Source: Rhizobiaceae bacterium
GTDB taxonomy: Bacteria; Pseudomonadota; Alphaproteobacteria; Rhizobiales; Rhizobiaceae
Direction: 5' to 3'
Length of the DNA stretch: 39,470 nt
NCBI GenBank assembly: GCA_019635715.1
Contig: JAHBYY010000042.1
Coordinates: 1 to 39,470, forward strand
The notes under the pieces were generated by a model. That model was not told the DNA's origin. It worked only from the letters and a program-made list of their open reading frames with translations, and made no database searches. Made by a program: the position numbers and the translations under genes. This document shows, piece after piece, positions 31,503 to 39,390 of the stretch (the stretch's first letter is position 1; the number at the start of each line of letters is the position of its first letter).

Positions 31503-32390
31503 TCAGCCGGCGAGAGCCGCCTTGTTTTCCTCGAGGAACGCCTTCAGCGGCTTCGACTTGCGCTTCGACAGCGTTTCGACATCGCCCGTGACGGCGGCGA
31601 GGTTGCCGGCGCGGGCCGCGGTATCGAAGGAGACGAGCGTCGGGATGATCGCCTCGGGAAGGCCGGCCGCCTTGATGCCGCCGGCCAGTTGCTCGTCCGT
31701 CAGATGGACGACCTGCAGCGGCTTGCCGGTGACCTCGCGCACCAGTGCCGCCACCTCGTCGTTTGTATAGGCCTGCGTTCCCGTCAAGGTGTAGGTGGTG
31801 CTCGCGGCGGGCGGGTTGGCAAGTGCCGCCGCGATCGCCGCGGCGATGTCGTCTCGCGCGACGAAGGCCGTGCCGCCCTGGCCGGCGGACGTGTACCACT
31901 GGCCGCCCTTCAGCGCGTTCGGCAAAGAGTGGAAGAGGTTTTCCTGGTACCAACTGTTGCGGAAGATCAGGTGGGGCAGCCCGGTCGCCTTCACCGCCTC
32001 CTCGGACTTCAGATGGTCGGGCGCGAAGGTGACCTTGGAGGCCGCCGGGTCGGGGAGCGAGGTGTAGGCGATGCGCTTGGCGCCGGCATCCCTGGCCGCC
32101 GCGATTGCGGCGCGGTGCTGGCGCAGGCGGGTGCCCGCGCCGTCGAGCGCGTCGGTGGAGATCACCAGCACCGTATCGGCGCCCGCGAAGGCCTCGGCGA
32201 GGCCCTGCTGGTCGTCGAAATCCGCCTTGCGGACCGCGACGCCCCTGGCCGACAGATCGGCCAGCGTCTCGGGATGGCGGGTGCCGGCGATGATGCGCGA
32301 CGGCGCGATCGACTGGCTGGCCAGCAGATGCTCGATGACGCCGCGGCCGAGCTTGCCGGAGGCGCCTGTGACGAAGATCGTATCGCTCAC
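31503..32390 (-). CDS. NAD(P)H-binding quinone reductase-like protein (QorB/NmrA-type)
   Basis: 295-residue atypical short-chain dehydrogenase of the NmrA/QorB type. The Rossmann motif TGASGKLG at 8-15 is complete, GTRHPETLADLSARGVAVRKADFDD matches the dinucleotide-discriminating loop, and the catalytic Tyr-x-x-x-Lys of classical SDRs is absent, as usual for this group. It likely reduces quinones with NADPH to protect against electrophiles. It is divergent from an HxlR regulator across 122 bp, the same arrangement as the quinone-responsive HxlR/quinone reductase pairs known in other bacteria, which supports the call. Confidence 0.88.
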   Translation of the reverse strand: MSDTIFVTGASGKLGRGVIEHLLASQSIAPSRIIAGTRHPETLADLSARGVAVRKADFDDQQGLAEAFAGADTVLVISTDALDGAGTRLRQHRAAIAAARDAGAKRIAYTSLPDPAASKVTFAPDHLKSEEAVKATGLPHLIFRNSWYQENLFHSLPNALKGGQWYTSAGQGGTAFVARDDIAAAIAAALANPPAASTTYTLTGTQAYTNDEVAALVREVTGKPLQVVHLTDEQLAGGIKAAGLPEAIIPTLVSFDTAARAGNLAAVTGDVETLSKRKSKPLKAFLEENKAALAG

Positions 32391-32512
32391 GAGTGTGTTT
32401 CCTGTGCTGTTGAAGGCGCTCTAGAAAAGAGACCAGCACTAAAATATGAATTGCATGTCTGCCGTAAAGAAGGCAGCTTTTCTGCCAGTGGTAACATGGA
32501 GGGAACCACCTC
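32391..32512. promoter_or_regulatory. Divergent control region with CTGCC/GGCAG repeats
   Basis: Between the reductase and the HxlR regulator, CTGCC (32459-32463), GGCAG (32472-32476) and CTGCC (32482-32486) lie in alternating orientation, about 5-9 bp apart, next to an AT-rich patch (CACTAAAATATGAATTG, 32438-32454). These are candidate HxlR half-sites and promoter DNA. GGAGGG at 32498-32503 is the ribosome site of the regulator. Confidence 0.5.
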
Positions 32513-32926
32513 GTGGATTCTCGAATCGTCGACGCCCGCACCAAGATCGAGATCTACGGCGCCCTGTCGGAGGGGCAGGGCGGCCTTGGCGATTGCCCGA
32601 TCCGCAACGTCGTGCAAAGCATATTCGGCAAGTGGAGTTCGCTGCTGATGATGGCGCTGGCGGAACGGCCCTATCGCTTCGGCGAACTGCGGCGGCTGGT
32701 GCCGGACATCTCGCAGCGCATGCTGACGCAGACGCTGCGCGACCTGCAACGCGACGGCTACGTGCATCGCGAGGTGTTTCCGACCAAGCCGCCGAGCGTC
32801 GAATACAGCCTGACCGATCTCGGGCGCTCGATGTTCGCCTCGCTGCACCACATCCTGCTGTGGGCCGAGACGAATTTCGAGGCGGTGCGCGCCGCGCGCA
32901 CGCGCTTCGACGCCAGCGAAGGCTGA
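32513..32926 (+). CDS. HxlR family transcriptional regulator
   Basis: 137-residue winged-helix regulator of the HxlR (DUF24) family. The typical block CPIRNVVQSIFGKWSSLLMM begins at Cys28, the cysteine that in YodB/HypR/QorR-type members senses quinones or oxidants, then RFGELRRLVPDISQRMLTQTLRDLQRDGYVHREV holds the recognition helix and wing, ending with EYSLTDLGRS. GTG 32513 is used because GGAGGG precedes it. It probably represses the divergent reductase gene and the flavin monooxygenase gene 7 bp downstream, releasing both on electrophile stress (inference from the family). Confidence 0.92.
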   Translation: MDSRIVDARTKIEIYGALSEGQGGLGDCPIRNVVQSIFGKWSSLLMMALAERPYRFGELRRLVPDISQRMLTQTLRDLQRDGYVHREVFPTKPPSVEYSLTDLGRSMFASLHHILLWAETNFEAVRAARTRFDASEG

Positions 32927-32933
32927 GCGTGCC

Positions 32934-34196
32934 GTGAGGCGGCTCGACGTCGCCATCGTCGGCGCCGGCCCGGCGGGCCTGGCGGCCGCGCTGCTGCTGC
33001 ATCGCGCCGGCCATCGCGTCACCGTCCTGGAGCGTTTCGATGCGCCGAAGCCCGTCGGCTCCGGCCTGATCCTGCAGCCGACGGGACTCACCGTCCTGAA
33101 GGCGCTCGGGCTGCTCGACCAGATCCTCATGCTCGGCGCGCGCATCGACCGCCTCTACGGTGCCGATGCCGACAGCGGCCGCACCGTGCTCGACGTGCGC
33201 TACGATGCGCGGCGCGGCGGCCGGTTCGGCGTGGCGGTGCATCGCGCCGCGCTGTTCAACGTGCTGTTCCGGGCCGCGCAGGCGGAGGGCATCGCCGTCG
33301 AGACAGGCCGCGAGATCGTCGGGCTCGACATTGCCGCCGCCGGGGCGAGGCTGGCCGGTCCGAACGGTCCGCAAGGCGGGCCGTTCGACCTGGTCGTCGA
33401 CGCCTCCGGCGCGCGTTCGCGCCTGCGCCGGCTCGCCCGGGGCGCCGTCGAGCCGGTGCCGCTCGCCTACGGCGCGTTCTGGGCATCGCTGCCCTGGCAG
33501 CCCAAGGGATTCGACGCGCATGCCCTGTTGCAACGCTACCAACGCGCCAGCGTGATGATCGGCGTCCTGCCGATCGGGCGCCCGGAGGAGGCGGCGCCGG
33601 AGATGGCGGCGTTCTTCTGGAGCCTGAAGCCGGACGAGGCCGAAAGGGTGAAGGCCGCCGGCATCGGCGCGTGGCGCGACCGCGTCGTCGCGCTGTGGCC
33701 GGACTGCGCCGCCTACATGGCGCATGTCGGCGATTTCGACGCGCTGTCGCTGGCGCGCTACGGCCATCACACGCTGCCGTTCCCGGCAGGCCCCAGGCTC
33801 GCGGTGATCGGCGACGCGGCGCACTCGACCAGCCCGCAACTGGGGCAGGGGGCCAATATGGCGCTGCTCGATGCTGCCGGACTGGCTTTCGCCCTCGATG
33901 CCGCCCGCACCGTCGAGGACGCGCTCACCGCCTATTGCGCGGCGCGGCGCCGCCATGTCCGGGTCTTCCAGTGGCTGTCCCGTGCCTTCACGCCGTTCTA
34001 CCAGTCGGACTCGGCGATGCTCTCCTTGCTCCGCGACCGGCTTGTCGCGACGGTGGCGCGCGTTCCGCCGGCGCCGGCCATCCTGGCGGAGATGGTGGCC
34101 GGCACGCTGGTCGATCCGTTCGCCGGGATCGGGCTGCGCGAGGCCGATTGGGCGCCGGATGTCCCCGGTGGCCTGCGGGCTCGGCCGGTCGTCTGA
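32934..34196 (+). CDS. FAD-dependent aromatic monooxygenase (UbiH/PHBH fold)
   Basis: 420-residue flavin monooxygenase of the p-hydroxybenzoate hydroxylase/UbiH type. FAD motif GAGPAG lies at 10-15, a DG-like motif in VVDASGARSRLRR (Ala for Gly) near 153-165, and the second FAD motif GDAAHSTSPQLGQGANMALLDA begins at Gly293. It likely hydroxylates an aromatic or quinone-like compound with NAD(P)H and O2; substrate unknown. GTG 32934 lies 7 bp after the HxlR stop, so the two are co-transcribed and the enzyme is probably under that regulator. Confidence 0.9.
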   Translation: MRRLDVAIVGAGPAGLAAALLLHRAGHRVTVLERFDAPKPVGSGLILQPTGLTVLKALGLLDQILMLGARIDRLYGADADSGRTVLDVRYDARRGGRFGVAVHRAALFNVLFRAAQAEGIAVETGREIVGLDIAAAGARLAGPNGPQGGPFDLVVDASGARSRLRRLARGAVEPVPLAYGAFWASLPWQPKGFDAHALLQRYQRASVMIGVLPIGRPEEAAPEMAAFFWSLKPDEAERVKAAGIGAWRDRVVALWPDCAAYMAHVGDFDALSLARYGHHTLPFPAGPRLAVIGDAAHSTSPQLGQGANMALLDAAGLAFALDAARTVEDALTAYCAARRRHVRVFQWLSRAFTPFYQSDSAMLSLLRDRLVATVARVPPAPAILAEMVAGTLVDPFAGIGLREADWAPDVPGGLRARPVV

Positions 34197-34287
34197 AACC
34201 ATGCTTCCTGCCTTCGTCGGCGCGTCCGGCATGGAGCGGTTACCTTCGGGTGCCATAACGCGACCGGAAGAGGCGTGAACAACGGGG

Positions 34288-35142
34288 GTGTCGTTGACGG
34301 TTCTGTTTCGCAATCTCACGATCGAAGGATCGCTCGTCTATCGGTTTCCGCTCCACACGCGCGACCAGCCGACGGTCGTGCGGCACAACACGGATGCGGC
34401 GGCGCGCCAGTACGAGACCGGGGTGCTTGCCCGTCTCGTCGCGATGGGCGGCCGGGCCACCGGACAGGTCGTGCTGGGCGCCTTGTCGCGCGTCAGCCGG
34501 CCGATCTTCCTGGTGCCCTCGTCGAGCGACGAGAATGCCGGCGCCATCCCGGTGAACGTGCAGGCCTCGCGGCCGGCCGGCGCGCCGGTCTACAGCAACG
34601 ATCGCGGCGACCGCTTCCTGCAGAACGGACGGCCCGTCATCGGGACAGGCGGCGGCAGTCCCGTGGTGGTGCTGTTCAACCCGCATGACCTCCAGGTCGG
34701 CGATCGCCGGCACCGCAGGACCGTGGTCGGCGGAAGCGCCGAGGAGGTGCTGCTGCATGAGCTCGTGCATGCCTACCGCATGGGGTGCGGCACGATGACG
34801 TCGGCGCCCGGCCCGCGATTTGGCGGCGAGGTGTTCGGCAACGACGACGAGTTCCTCGCCATTCTCGTCGCCAATATCTTCAGTTCCGAGAGCGGCTCGA
34901 CGGCGCTGCGCGGCAGCCATGGCGGCGGCATGTGGCGTGGCGCGCTCGGGGCGGCGGTGAGCCTGATGATGGACGCCGCGCTGCCGTTCGGCGCCGATGC
35001 GAGGACGCTGTCGCAGCGCTTCGCCGAAGAGTACCGCAACCGGCTCGTCCCGCTCAGGACCAGCGAGGCGGCGCTGTTCGCCGGCCTGGCGCGCATCAAC
35101 GCGCATTTCAACCCGGTGCGGGATCTCGCCGCCCCGCGGTGA
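34288..35142 (+). CDS. M91-type zinc metallopeptidase, effector-like
   Basis: 284-residue protein with a zinc peptidase site LLHELVHAYRMGCG: His157, Glu158 and His161 (HExxH), with Glu188 in NDDEFLAILVANIF as a likely third ligand. The arrangement matches the M91 family, known from the secreted effector NleD and relatives, in which HExxH is followed by the E-x-x-A-x-x-x-x-N segment. There is no N-terminal signal peptide, so if exported it would need a dedicated system (type III, IV or VI), none of which is in the window. The GTG start is the best in frame, but its ribosome site is weak. Function in this organism is not known. Confidence 0.72.
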   Translation: MSLTVLFRNLTIEGSLVYRFPLHTRDQPTVVRHNTDAAARQYETGVLARLVAMGGRATGQVVLGALSRVSRPIFLVPSSSDENAGAIPVNVQASRPAGAPVYSNDRGDRFLQNGRPVIGTGGGSPVVVLFNPHDLQVGDRRHRRTVVGGSAEEVLLHELVHAYRMGCGTMTSAPGPRFGGEVFGNDDEFLAILVANIFSSESGSTALRGSHGGGMWRGALGAAVSLMMDAALPFGADARTLSQRFAEEYRNRLVPLRTSEAALFAGLARINAHFNPVRDLAAPR

Positions 35143-35299
35143 CGTCGCCGGGGCGAACCCGCCGGGATGAACACGCCGGGCGGCGCACCGCCCGGCGTGC
35201 CGGCGGTCGGTGGGTTCGCGCCTGGGGATGATCCGCGGCGATCGCGTCGATTCTTTCCGCCTTCGCCATCTTGCCAACCGCCGGACGATAGGATAGCCA

Positions 35300-35324
35300 G
35301 CCGTACCGTAACTTACGGTACGGC
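35300..35324. promoter_or_regulatory. Perfect 25-bp palindrome before the TetR gene
   Basis: Arms GCCGTACCGTAA (35300-35311) and TTACGGTACGGC (35313-35324) are exact inverted repeats around a single central C, 29 bp before the regulator's start. The length and symmetry are those of a TetR-dimer operator, so autorepression is likely. No other copy was seen in the window. Confidence 0.85.
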
Positions 35325-35353
35325 GCCGCGGCGCCCAGGGATCACGTCTGTCA

Positions 35354-35989
35354 GTGCAAGCCGAAACGCACATCGCCGATGGAGAAGGCCTCACGGAGCG
35401 GCAGAAGCACGTTCTGGACGCCGTGCTGTCGCTGCTGGTCGAGGAGGGCGACCGGCTGACCATGACGACCGTGGCGCGGCGTGCGAGCTGTTCGAAGGAG
35501 ACGCTCTACAAATGGTTCGGCGACCGTGACGGCCTGCTGACCGCGACGGTGCGCTGGCAGGCGTCGAAGGTGAGGGCGGGCCACTACGACATCCAGGCGC
35601 TCGACACGACCGCCCTGCGCGAAAGCCTCGAGGGTTTTGCCGCGGCCTGGCTGGCCGTGATCTCCTCGCAGACGTCGATCGCGCTCAACCGCGTGGCGGT
35701 CAGCGATGCGCTGTCGCGCAAAGGCAATCTCGGTGCCATCGTGCTTGCCAACGGGCGCTTCGCGATCGGCGAGCGTCTGAAGCCGCTGCTGGAGGCCGCC
35801 CGCGCGGCGGGGCTGCTGGCGTTCGACGATGCGGAGATCGCCTTCCGGACGTTCTTCGGGCTGGTCGGCCGCGACGTCCAGATCCGCCTGCTGCTGGGGG
35901 ATGTGCTGACGCTGAGCAAGGCCGAGATCACGCGGGATGCGGCGCGGGCAACGGAGCAATTCCTGAGATTGTATGGGGTGAAGCGGTGA
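35354..35989 (+). CDS. TetR/AcrR family transcriptional regulator
   Basis: 211-residue regulator with the TetR helix-turn-helix at about 18-64: VLDAVLSLLVEEG, then MTTVARRASCSKETLYKWFGDRDGLL, where the recognition helix SKETLYKWF is typical. The C-terminal ligand domain (AefR-like) covers the rest. GTG 35354 is the only reasonable start; the ribosome site is weak. A perfect palindrome lies 29 bp upstream. No efflux pump or enzyme gene is divergent or directly downstream, so the regulated genes beyond itself are not evident; the M91 peptidase gene upstream is on the same strand and ends 211 bp before. Confidence 0.93.
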   Translation: MQAETHIADGEGLTERQKHVLDAVLSLLVEEGDRLTMTTVARRASCSKETLYKWFGDRDGLLTATVRWQASKVRAGHYDIQALDTTALRESLEGFAAAWLAVISSQTSIALNRVAVSDALSRKGNLGAIVLANGRFAIGERLKPLLEAARAAGLLAFDDAEIAFRTFFGLVGRDVQIRLLLGDVLTLSKAEITRDAARATEQFLRLYGVKR

Positions 35990-36086
35990 CAAGCGTTTGC
36001 GCTGCCCCTCATGTGAGCCGCCTCACACGCGGATGCGGGATTTCGCGGCAAGAATGGCGGAGGAAATCTGCACCGGAGTTGCGAAC

Positions 36087-36335
36087 ATGACCGTCACTCC
36101 CCGAAACCACCCACGCATAATCCCTGTTGCCGGCACCGCCATTGCCATCGTCGTCGCCACCTTCCTCACCAATCGCCTGATGGCAACGCCGGGCGAAGCG
36201 CGGCCGCAACTGGCCTCGCAGACCACCGTTGGCGTCGCTCCGGAAAGATCGGCGCCAACGCCGAAGCAGCGGGTCAGGTATCAGGCCACGATCGAGAACT
36301 GGCGGCGCTACCGGGCAACCAGCGTCCCCGACTAG
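36087..36335 (+). CDS. Small single-helix membrane protein, unknown function
   Basis: 82 residues with a basic start (MTVTPRNHPR), one hydrophobic helix at about 11-28, and a soluble tail rich in Pro, Arg and Thr ending TSVPD. The orientation would be N-in, tail in the periplasm. GGAG at 36074-36077 lies 9 bp before the ATG, better than the longer in-frame start at 35997. I do not recognise the family. Codon use is like that of neighbours, so it is probably real. Confidence 0.6.
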   Translation: MTVTPRNHPRIIPVAGTAIAIVVATFLTNRLMATPGEARPQLASQTTVGVAPERSAPTPKQRVRYQATIENWRRYRATSVPD

Positions 36336-36378
36336 CTTTTGCTTGGCTGACCCGGCATCCCTCGTCTAGAACGGCGGC

Positions 36379-36885
36379 ATGTCTGAAATCTCGACGTATG
36401 ACGGGCAGCCGCTGCCCTTTGAGCAAGTTGCCAAAGCAATCGCGGAGCGCCGGTCGACCTATGGCCGCGCCAGCGGACTCAGGATCGATCGCGCCGAACG
36501 CGGCGAAGCCTGGACCAGCCTGCCCTACCAGTTCGTCTTCATCGGCGACATGGAATCGGGCGTGATCCATGGCGGCGTGGTCACCGCGATGCTGGACGAG
36601 AGCTGCGGCATGGCCGTTCAGCTCGCGCTCGACGGCAGCCGCTCGATCGCGACGCTCGACCTGCGCATCGACTATGTGCATCCGGCGACGCCGGGGCAGC
36701 CGGTGCTGGCCGACGCCGAGTGCGTGCGCCTGACCAGCAACGTCGCCTTCACCCGCGCCGTGGCGCATCACGGCGATCCCGCCGATCCGATCGCCTCGTC
36801 GGCCGGCACCTTCATGATGGGCACCAAGGGTTCGGTGATCCAGGCCCAGACCCTGGGCGCGCGTTTCGCCGGGGGCCCGTCGTGA
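36379..36885 (+). CDS. PaaI-type hotdog thioesterase (first of pair)
   Basis: 168-residue hotdog-fold protein of the PaaI thioesterase group, hydrolysing acyl- or aryl-CoA. The central helix begins with the conserved GVIHGGVVTAMLDESCGMAV (HGG at 64-66, Asp73 as the likely catalytic acid), and the strand ATLDLRIDYVHPATPGQPV follows. Its last 4 bp overlap the GTG of a second, different hotdog gene, so the two are made together and could form a mixed oligomer. Substrate unknown. Confidence 0.9.
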   Translation: MSEISTYDGQPLPFEQVAKAIAERRSTYGRASGLRIDRAERGEAWTSLPYQFVFIGDMESGVIHGGVVTAMLDESCGMAVQLALDGSRSIATLDLRIDYVHPATPGQPVLADAECVRLTSNVAFTRAVAHHGDPADPIASSAGTFMMGTKGSVIQAQTLGARFAGGPS

Positions 36886-37325
36886 GCCTCCACCTCGAAC
36901 GCCTGCGCAAGGCCCGCGACGAGGGCAATCTCGCGGCGCTGGCCGAGGCGATTCCCTATGCGCAGTGGATGGGCATGGCGCCGGAGAACTCGACCGGCGA
37001 ATTGCTCACCCGCTTGCGCTACAGGCCCGACCTGATCGGCAACACGCACCTGCCGGCGCTGCACGGCGGCACGATCGGCGCGCTGATGGAGATGGCGGCG
37101 ATCTTCCACCTGCTGTGGGAGCTCGACAACGAGACCCTGCCCAAGATCGTCAACATCACCGTCGACTATCTGCGCTCCGGCCGGCCGGTCGACACCATCG
37201 CCAAGGCCACGGTGACCAAGCAGGGCCGCCGCGTGGTCAACGTATCGGTCGAGGCCTGGCAGGAGGATCGCGCGCGGCCGGTGGCCGCGGCGCAGATCCA
37301 TTTCCTGGTGAACGCCCCGACCTGA
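36882..37325 (+). CDS. PaaI-type hotdog thioesterase (second of pair)
   Basis: 147-residue hotdog-fold thioesterase. The helix has LHGGTIGALMEMAAIFHLL (HGG at 61-63, Glu70 where the partner has Asp), then KIVNITVDYLRSGRPVDTIAKATV. GTG 36882 overlaps the stop of the first thioesterase (GTGA). The two proteins share only the fold signature and so are old paralogues rather than a recent duplication. A strong hairpin follows immediately after the stop. Confidence 0.9.
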   Translation: MSLHLERLRKARDEGNLAALAEAIPYAQWMGMAPENSTGELLTRLRYRPDLIGNTHLPALHGGTIGALMEMAAIFHLLWELDNETLPKIVNITVDYLRSGRPVDTIAKATVTKQGRRVVNVSVEAWQEDRARPVAAAQIHFLVNAPT

Positions 37326-37392
37326 CTGTCATCCCGAGCGCAGCGAGGGATCTCGGACCGCCCTGGATCCCTCGCTGTGCTCGGGATGACAG
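37326..37392. repeat. 27-bp-arm hairpin repeat, two-way terminator candidate
   Basis: Arms 37326-37352 and 37366-37392 are inverted repeats with one mismatch and a 13-base loop; each contains CTGTCATCCCGAGC and CAGCGAGGGATC or its complement. It starts directly at the thioesterase stop and ends 7 bp before the stop of the convergent gene. The GTCATCCCGAGCG...CGAGGGATC motif is a dispersed repeat seen in many bacterial genomes. Confidence 0.85.
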
Positions 37393-37399
37393 GGAGGGT

Positions 37400-38560
37400 T
37401 CAGCTCCACAGCCGCTTGCTCGCGATATCCGCACCTTCGCGTGCGGCGGCGAGCTTGGCCCAGACCACGTCCTCGGCGACGTAGGCCGAGCCGGCGAAGG
37501 TGCCGAAGCCGCAATCGGTGCTGGCGATCACCCGCTCGCGATCGCCGATCGCGGCCGCCGCCTCGCACAGCCGGTTGGCGATCAGCTCGGGGTGCTCAAC
37601 GAAATTGGTCGTGGTGTCGAGCACGCCGGCCATCAGCGACATGTCCGCGGGCAGGGGGAAGCGCTTGAACGCCGGGTACTCGTGGGCGTGGCGCGGGTTG
37701 GCGAACTCCAGGCTGAGCGCGCCGGCGTTGGCGGCGTAGAGCAGCGGCAGGATGTCGGAAAGCGGCACGTCGTGGATGTGCGGGCCCTCCCAATTGCCCC
37801 AGCAGCAATGCAGTCGGACCTTCTCGCGCGGGATGTCGCCCAGCGCCACGTTGATCGCCGCGACGTGCAGCTCGACGATGGCGAGGAACTCGGCCAGCGA
37901 CTTGTCCTGGAACAGCATGGTGCGTTCCATCGCCAGGTCGGGCGCGTCGATCTGCAGGGTGAAGCCCTGGTCGACGACGAAGCGGTACTCGCGGACCAGC
38001 TCGCGCGCCAGGGCCATGACATAGGCCTCGTGGCTGTCGTAGTGCGCGTTGAGCATCGTCGTGGCGATGATGCCGGGCGAGGGCGCGGTCATGAAGGTCT
38101 CGAGCGGCTGCGTCTTCTGCGCCTTGAGCGCCTCTTTCATCATCGTCGCCTCGGCCTGCGCCTCCTCGAGCGTGCCGTAGCGCACGTCGGCGATGGCCTG
38201 TGGAGCATTTGCAACCTTCGGCCGGCGCGACAGGCGCTGGGCGAGCTGGCGGGCGTAGATGCGGAACTCCTGCATGTCCTTGGCGCGGGGGCGCTTGGAC
38301 TCGCCGCCGAAGCCCGACATGCGGCGCACGATGTAGGTCTGGAAGCCGACGCGCGGCTGCTCGCCGTCGTTGACGATGTCGATGCCGGCCTCGATCTGCC
38401 GTGCCACGACGTTGCGCACCGCCTCGGCCGCCTCGCGCGCCAGCAGCGACTCGTCGACCGCCTCGCCGGCCTCCTGACGGATCAGCAGGTCGTCGAGCAC
38501 GGCGGGGCGCGGCAGGCTGCCGACATGGGTGACCAGGATTCGATCGGTGCTGAGCTTCAT
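37400..38560 (-). CDS. MetE-like zinc methyltransferase (cobalamin-independent methionine synthase II family)
   Basis: 386-residue protein related to the C-terminal catalytic half of MetE. Zinc ligands are placed as in MetE: His251 and Cys253 (in LHCCWGNWEGPH), Glu285 (in LSLEFAN) and Cys350 (in ASTDCGFGT). The barrel starts with ILVTHVGSLPRP. It lacks the N-terminal MetE half and the folate-binding part, so it probably transfers methyl groups from a small donor to a thiol; a full MetE role is unlikely. GGAGGA precedes the ATG at 38560; a longer start at 38608 is not supported. Divergent from the transglutaminase-like gene by 89 bp. Confidence 0.88.
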   Translation of the reverse strand: MKLSTDRILVTHVGSLPRPAVLDDLLIRQEAGEAVDESLLAREAAEAVRNVVARQIEAGIDIVNDGEQPRVGFQTYIVRRMSGFGGESKRPRAKDMQEFRIYARQLAQRLSRRPKVANAPQAIADVRYGTLEEAQAEATMMKEALKAQKTQPLETFMTAPSPGIIATTMLNAHYDSHEAYVMALARELVREYRFVVDQGFTLQIDAPDLAMERTMLFQDKSLAEFLAIVELHVAAINVALGDIPREKVRLHCCWGNWEGPHIHDVPLSDILPLLYAANAGALSLEFANPRHAHEYPAFKRFPLPADMSLMAGVLDTTTNFVEHPELIANRLCEAAAAIGDRERVIASTDCGFGTFAGSAYVAEDVVWAKLAAAREGADIASKRLWS

Positions 38561-38649
38561 GGACGGTCCTCCAATCCCCACTTTCGGGCCGCGAGCGGCG
38601 GCGCGCAACTTCAGTTGACGGCGGTGCGTGCGGCGGGCATGGGGCTGCG

Positions 38650-39390
38650 ATGAGCATCGACCTCAGGACCTTTCCGCGCGACGACGTAGTGGTGGACGGC
38701 AGCGGCCCGGCCGACTGGCTGAAGCCGGGCGCGTTGATCGACAGTAACCACCCGGAAATCGCGGCATGGGCGCGCCACGTGGTAGGCGACGCCGGCGAGT
38801 CGCGCGCCAAGGCGCTGCGGCTCTATCACGCCGTGCGCGACGACATTCGCTACGACCCCTACACCACGCCGCTGCGGCCCGACGCCTACAGGGCGAGCGC
38901 GACCCTGGCGGCGGGCCACGGCTACTGCATCAACAAGGCCGGCGTGATGGCCGCGGCGTGCCGCGCCGTCGGCGTGCCGGCACGGGTCGGCTACGCCGAC
39001 GTGCGCAACCACATGACGACCAGGCGCATGACCGAGTTCATGGGCACCGACGTCTTCTACTTCCATGGCTATGTCGATGTCGGCCTCGACGGGCGCTGGA
39101 TCAAGGCGACGCCCGCGTTCAATCGCCAGCTCACCGAGCGTTTCGGCCTGAAGCCGCTGGAATGGGATGGCGAGAGCGACTCGATCTACCATCCCTTCGA
39201 CATGGCCGGCCGGCGGCACATGGAGTACCTCGCCTATCGCGGGGTCTATGCCGACATCCCCTTCGACACCATCGCCGAGTGCTTCCGACGCGAGTATCCC
39301 AGGATGCACGCGGCGATGAGCGGTGGGTCGATCGAAGGCGATTTCGCCGCCGAGGGTGAAGCGGAGACCAAGACGGCGGCCAACGCGTGA
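38650..39390 (+). CDS. Transglutaminase-like cysteine protein
   Basis: 246-residue transglutaminase-like (papain-fold) protein. The nucleophile is Cys93 in GHGYCINKAGVMAAACRAVGVPAR, and His139 in YFHGYVDVGLDGRW is the expected partner; the usual Asp is not evident, the position being ATPAFN. Members act as proteases or amidases or only bind. There is no signal peptide, so it is cytoplasmic. The gene ends with an overlap (GTGA) on the next gene. Function unknown; its divergence from the MetE-like gene may reflect shared control. Confidence 0.87.
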   Translation: MSIDLRTFPRDDVVVDGSGPADWLKPGALIDSNHPEIAAWARHVVGDAGESRAKALRLYHAVRDDIRYDPYTTPLRPDAYRASATLAAGHGYCINKAGVMAAACRAVGVPARVGYADVRNHMTTRRMTEFMGTDVFYFHGYVDVGLDGRWIKATPAFNRQLTERFGLKPLEWDGESDSIYHPFDMAGRRHMEYLAYRGVYADIPFDTIAECFRREYPRMHAAMSGGSIEGDFAAEGEAETKTAANA

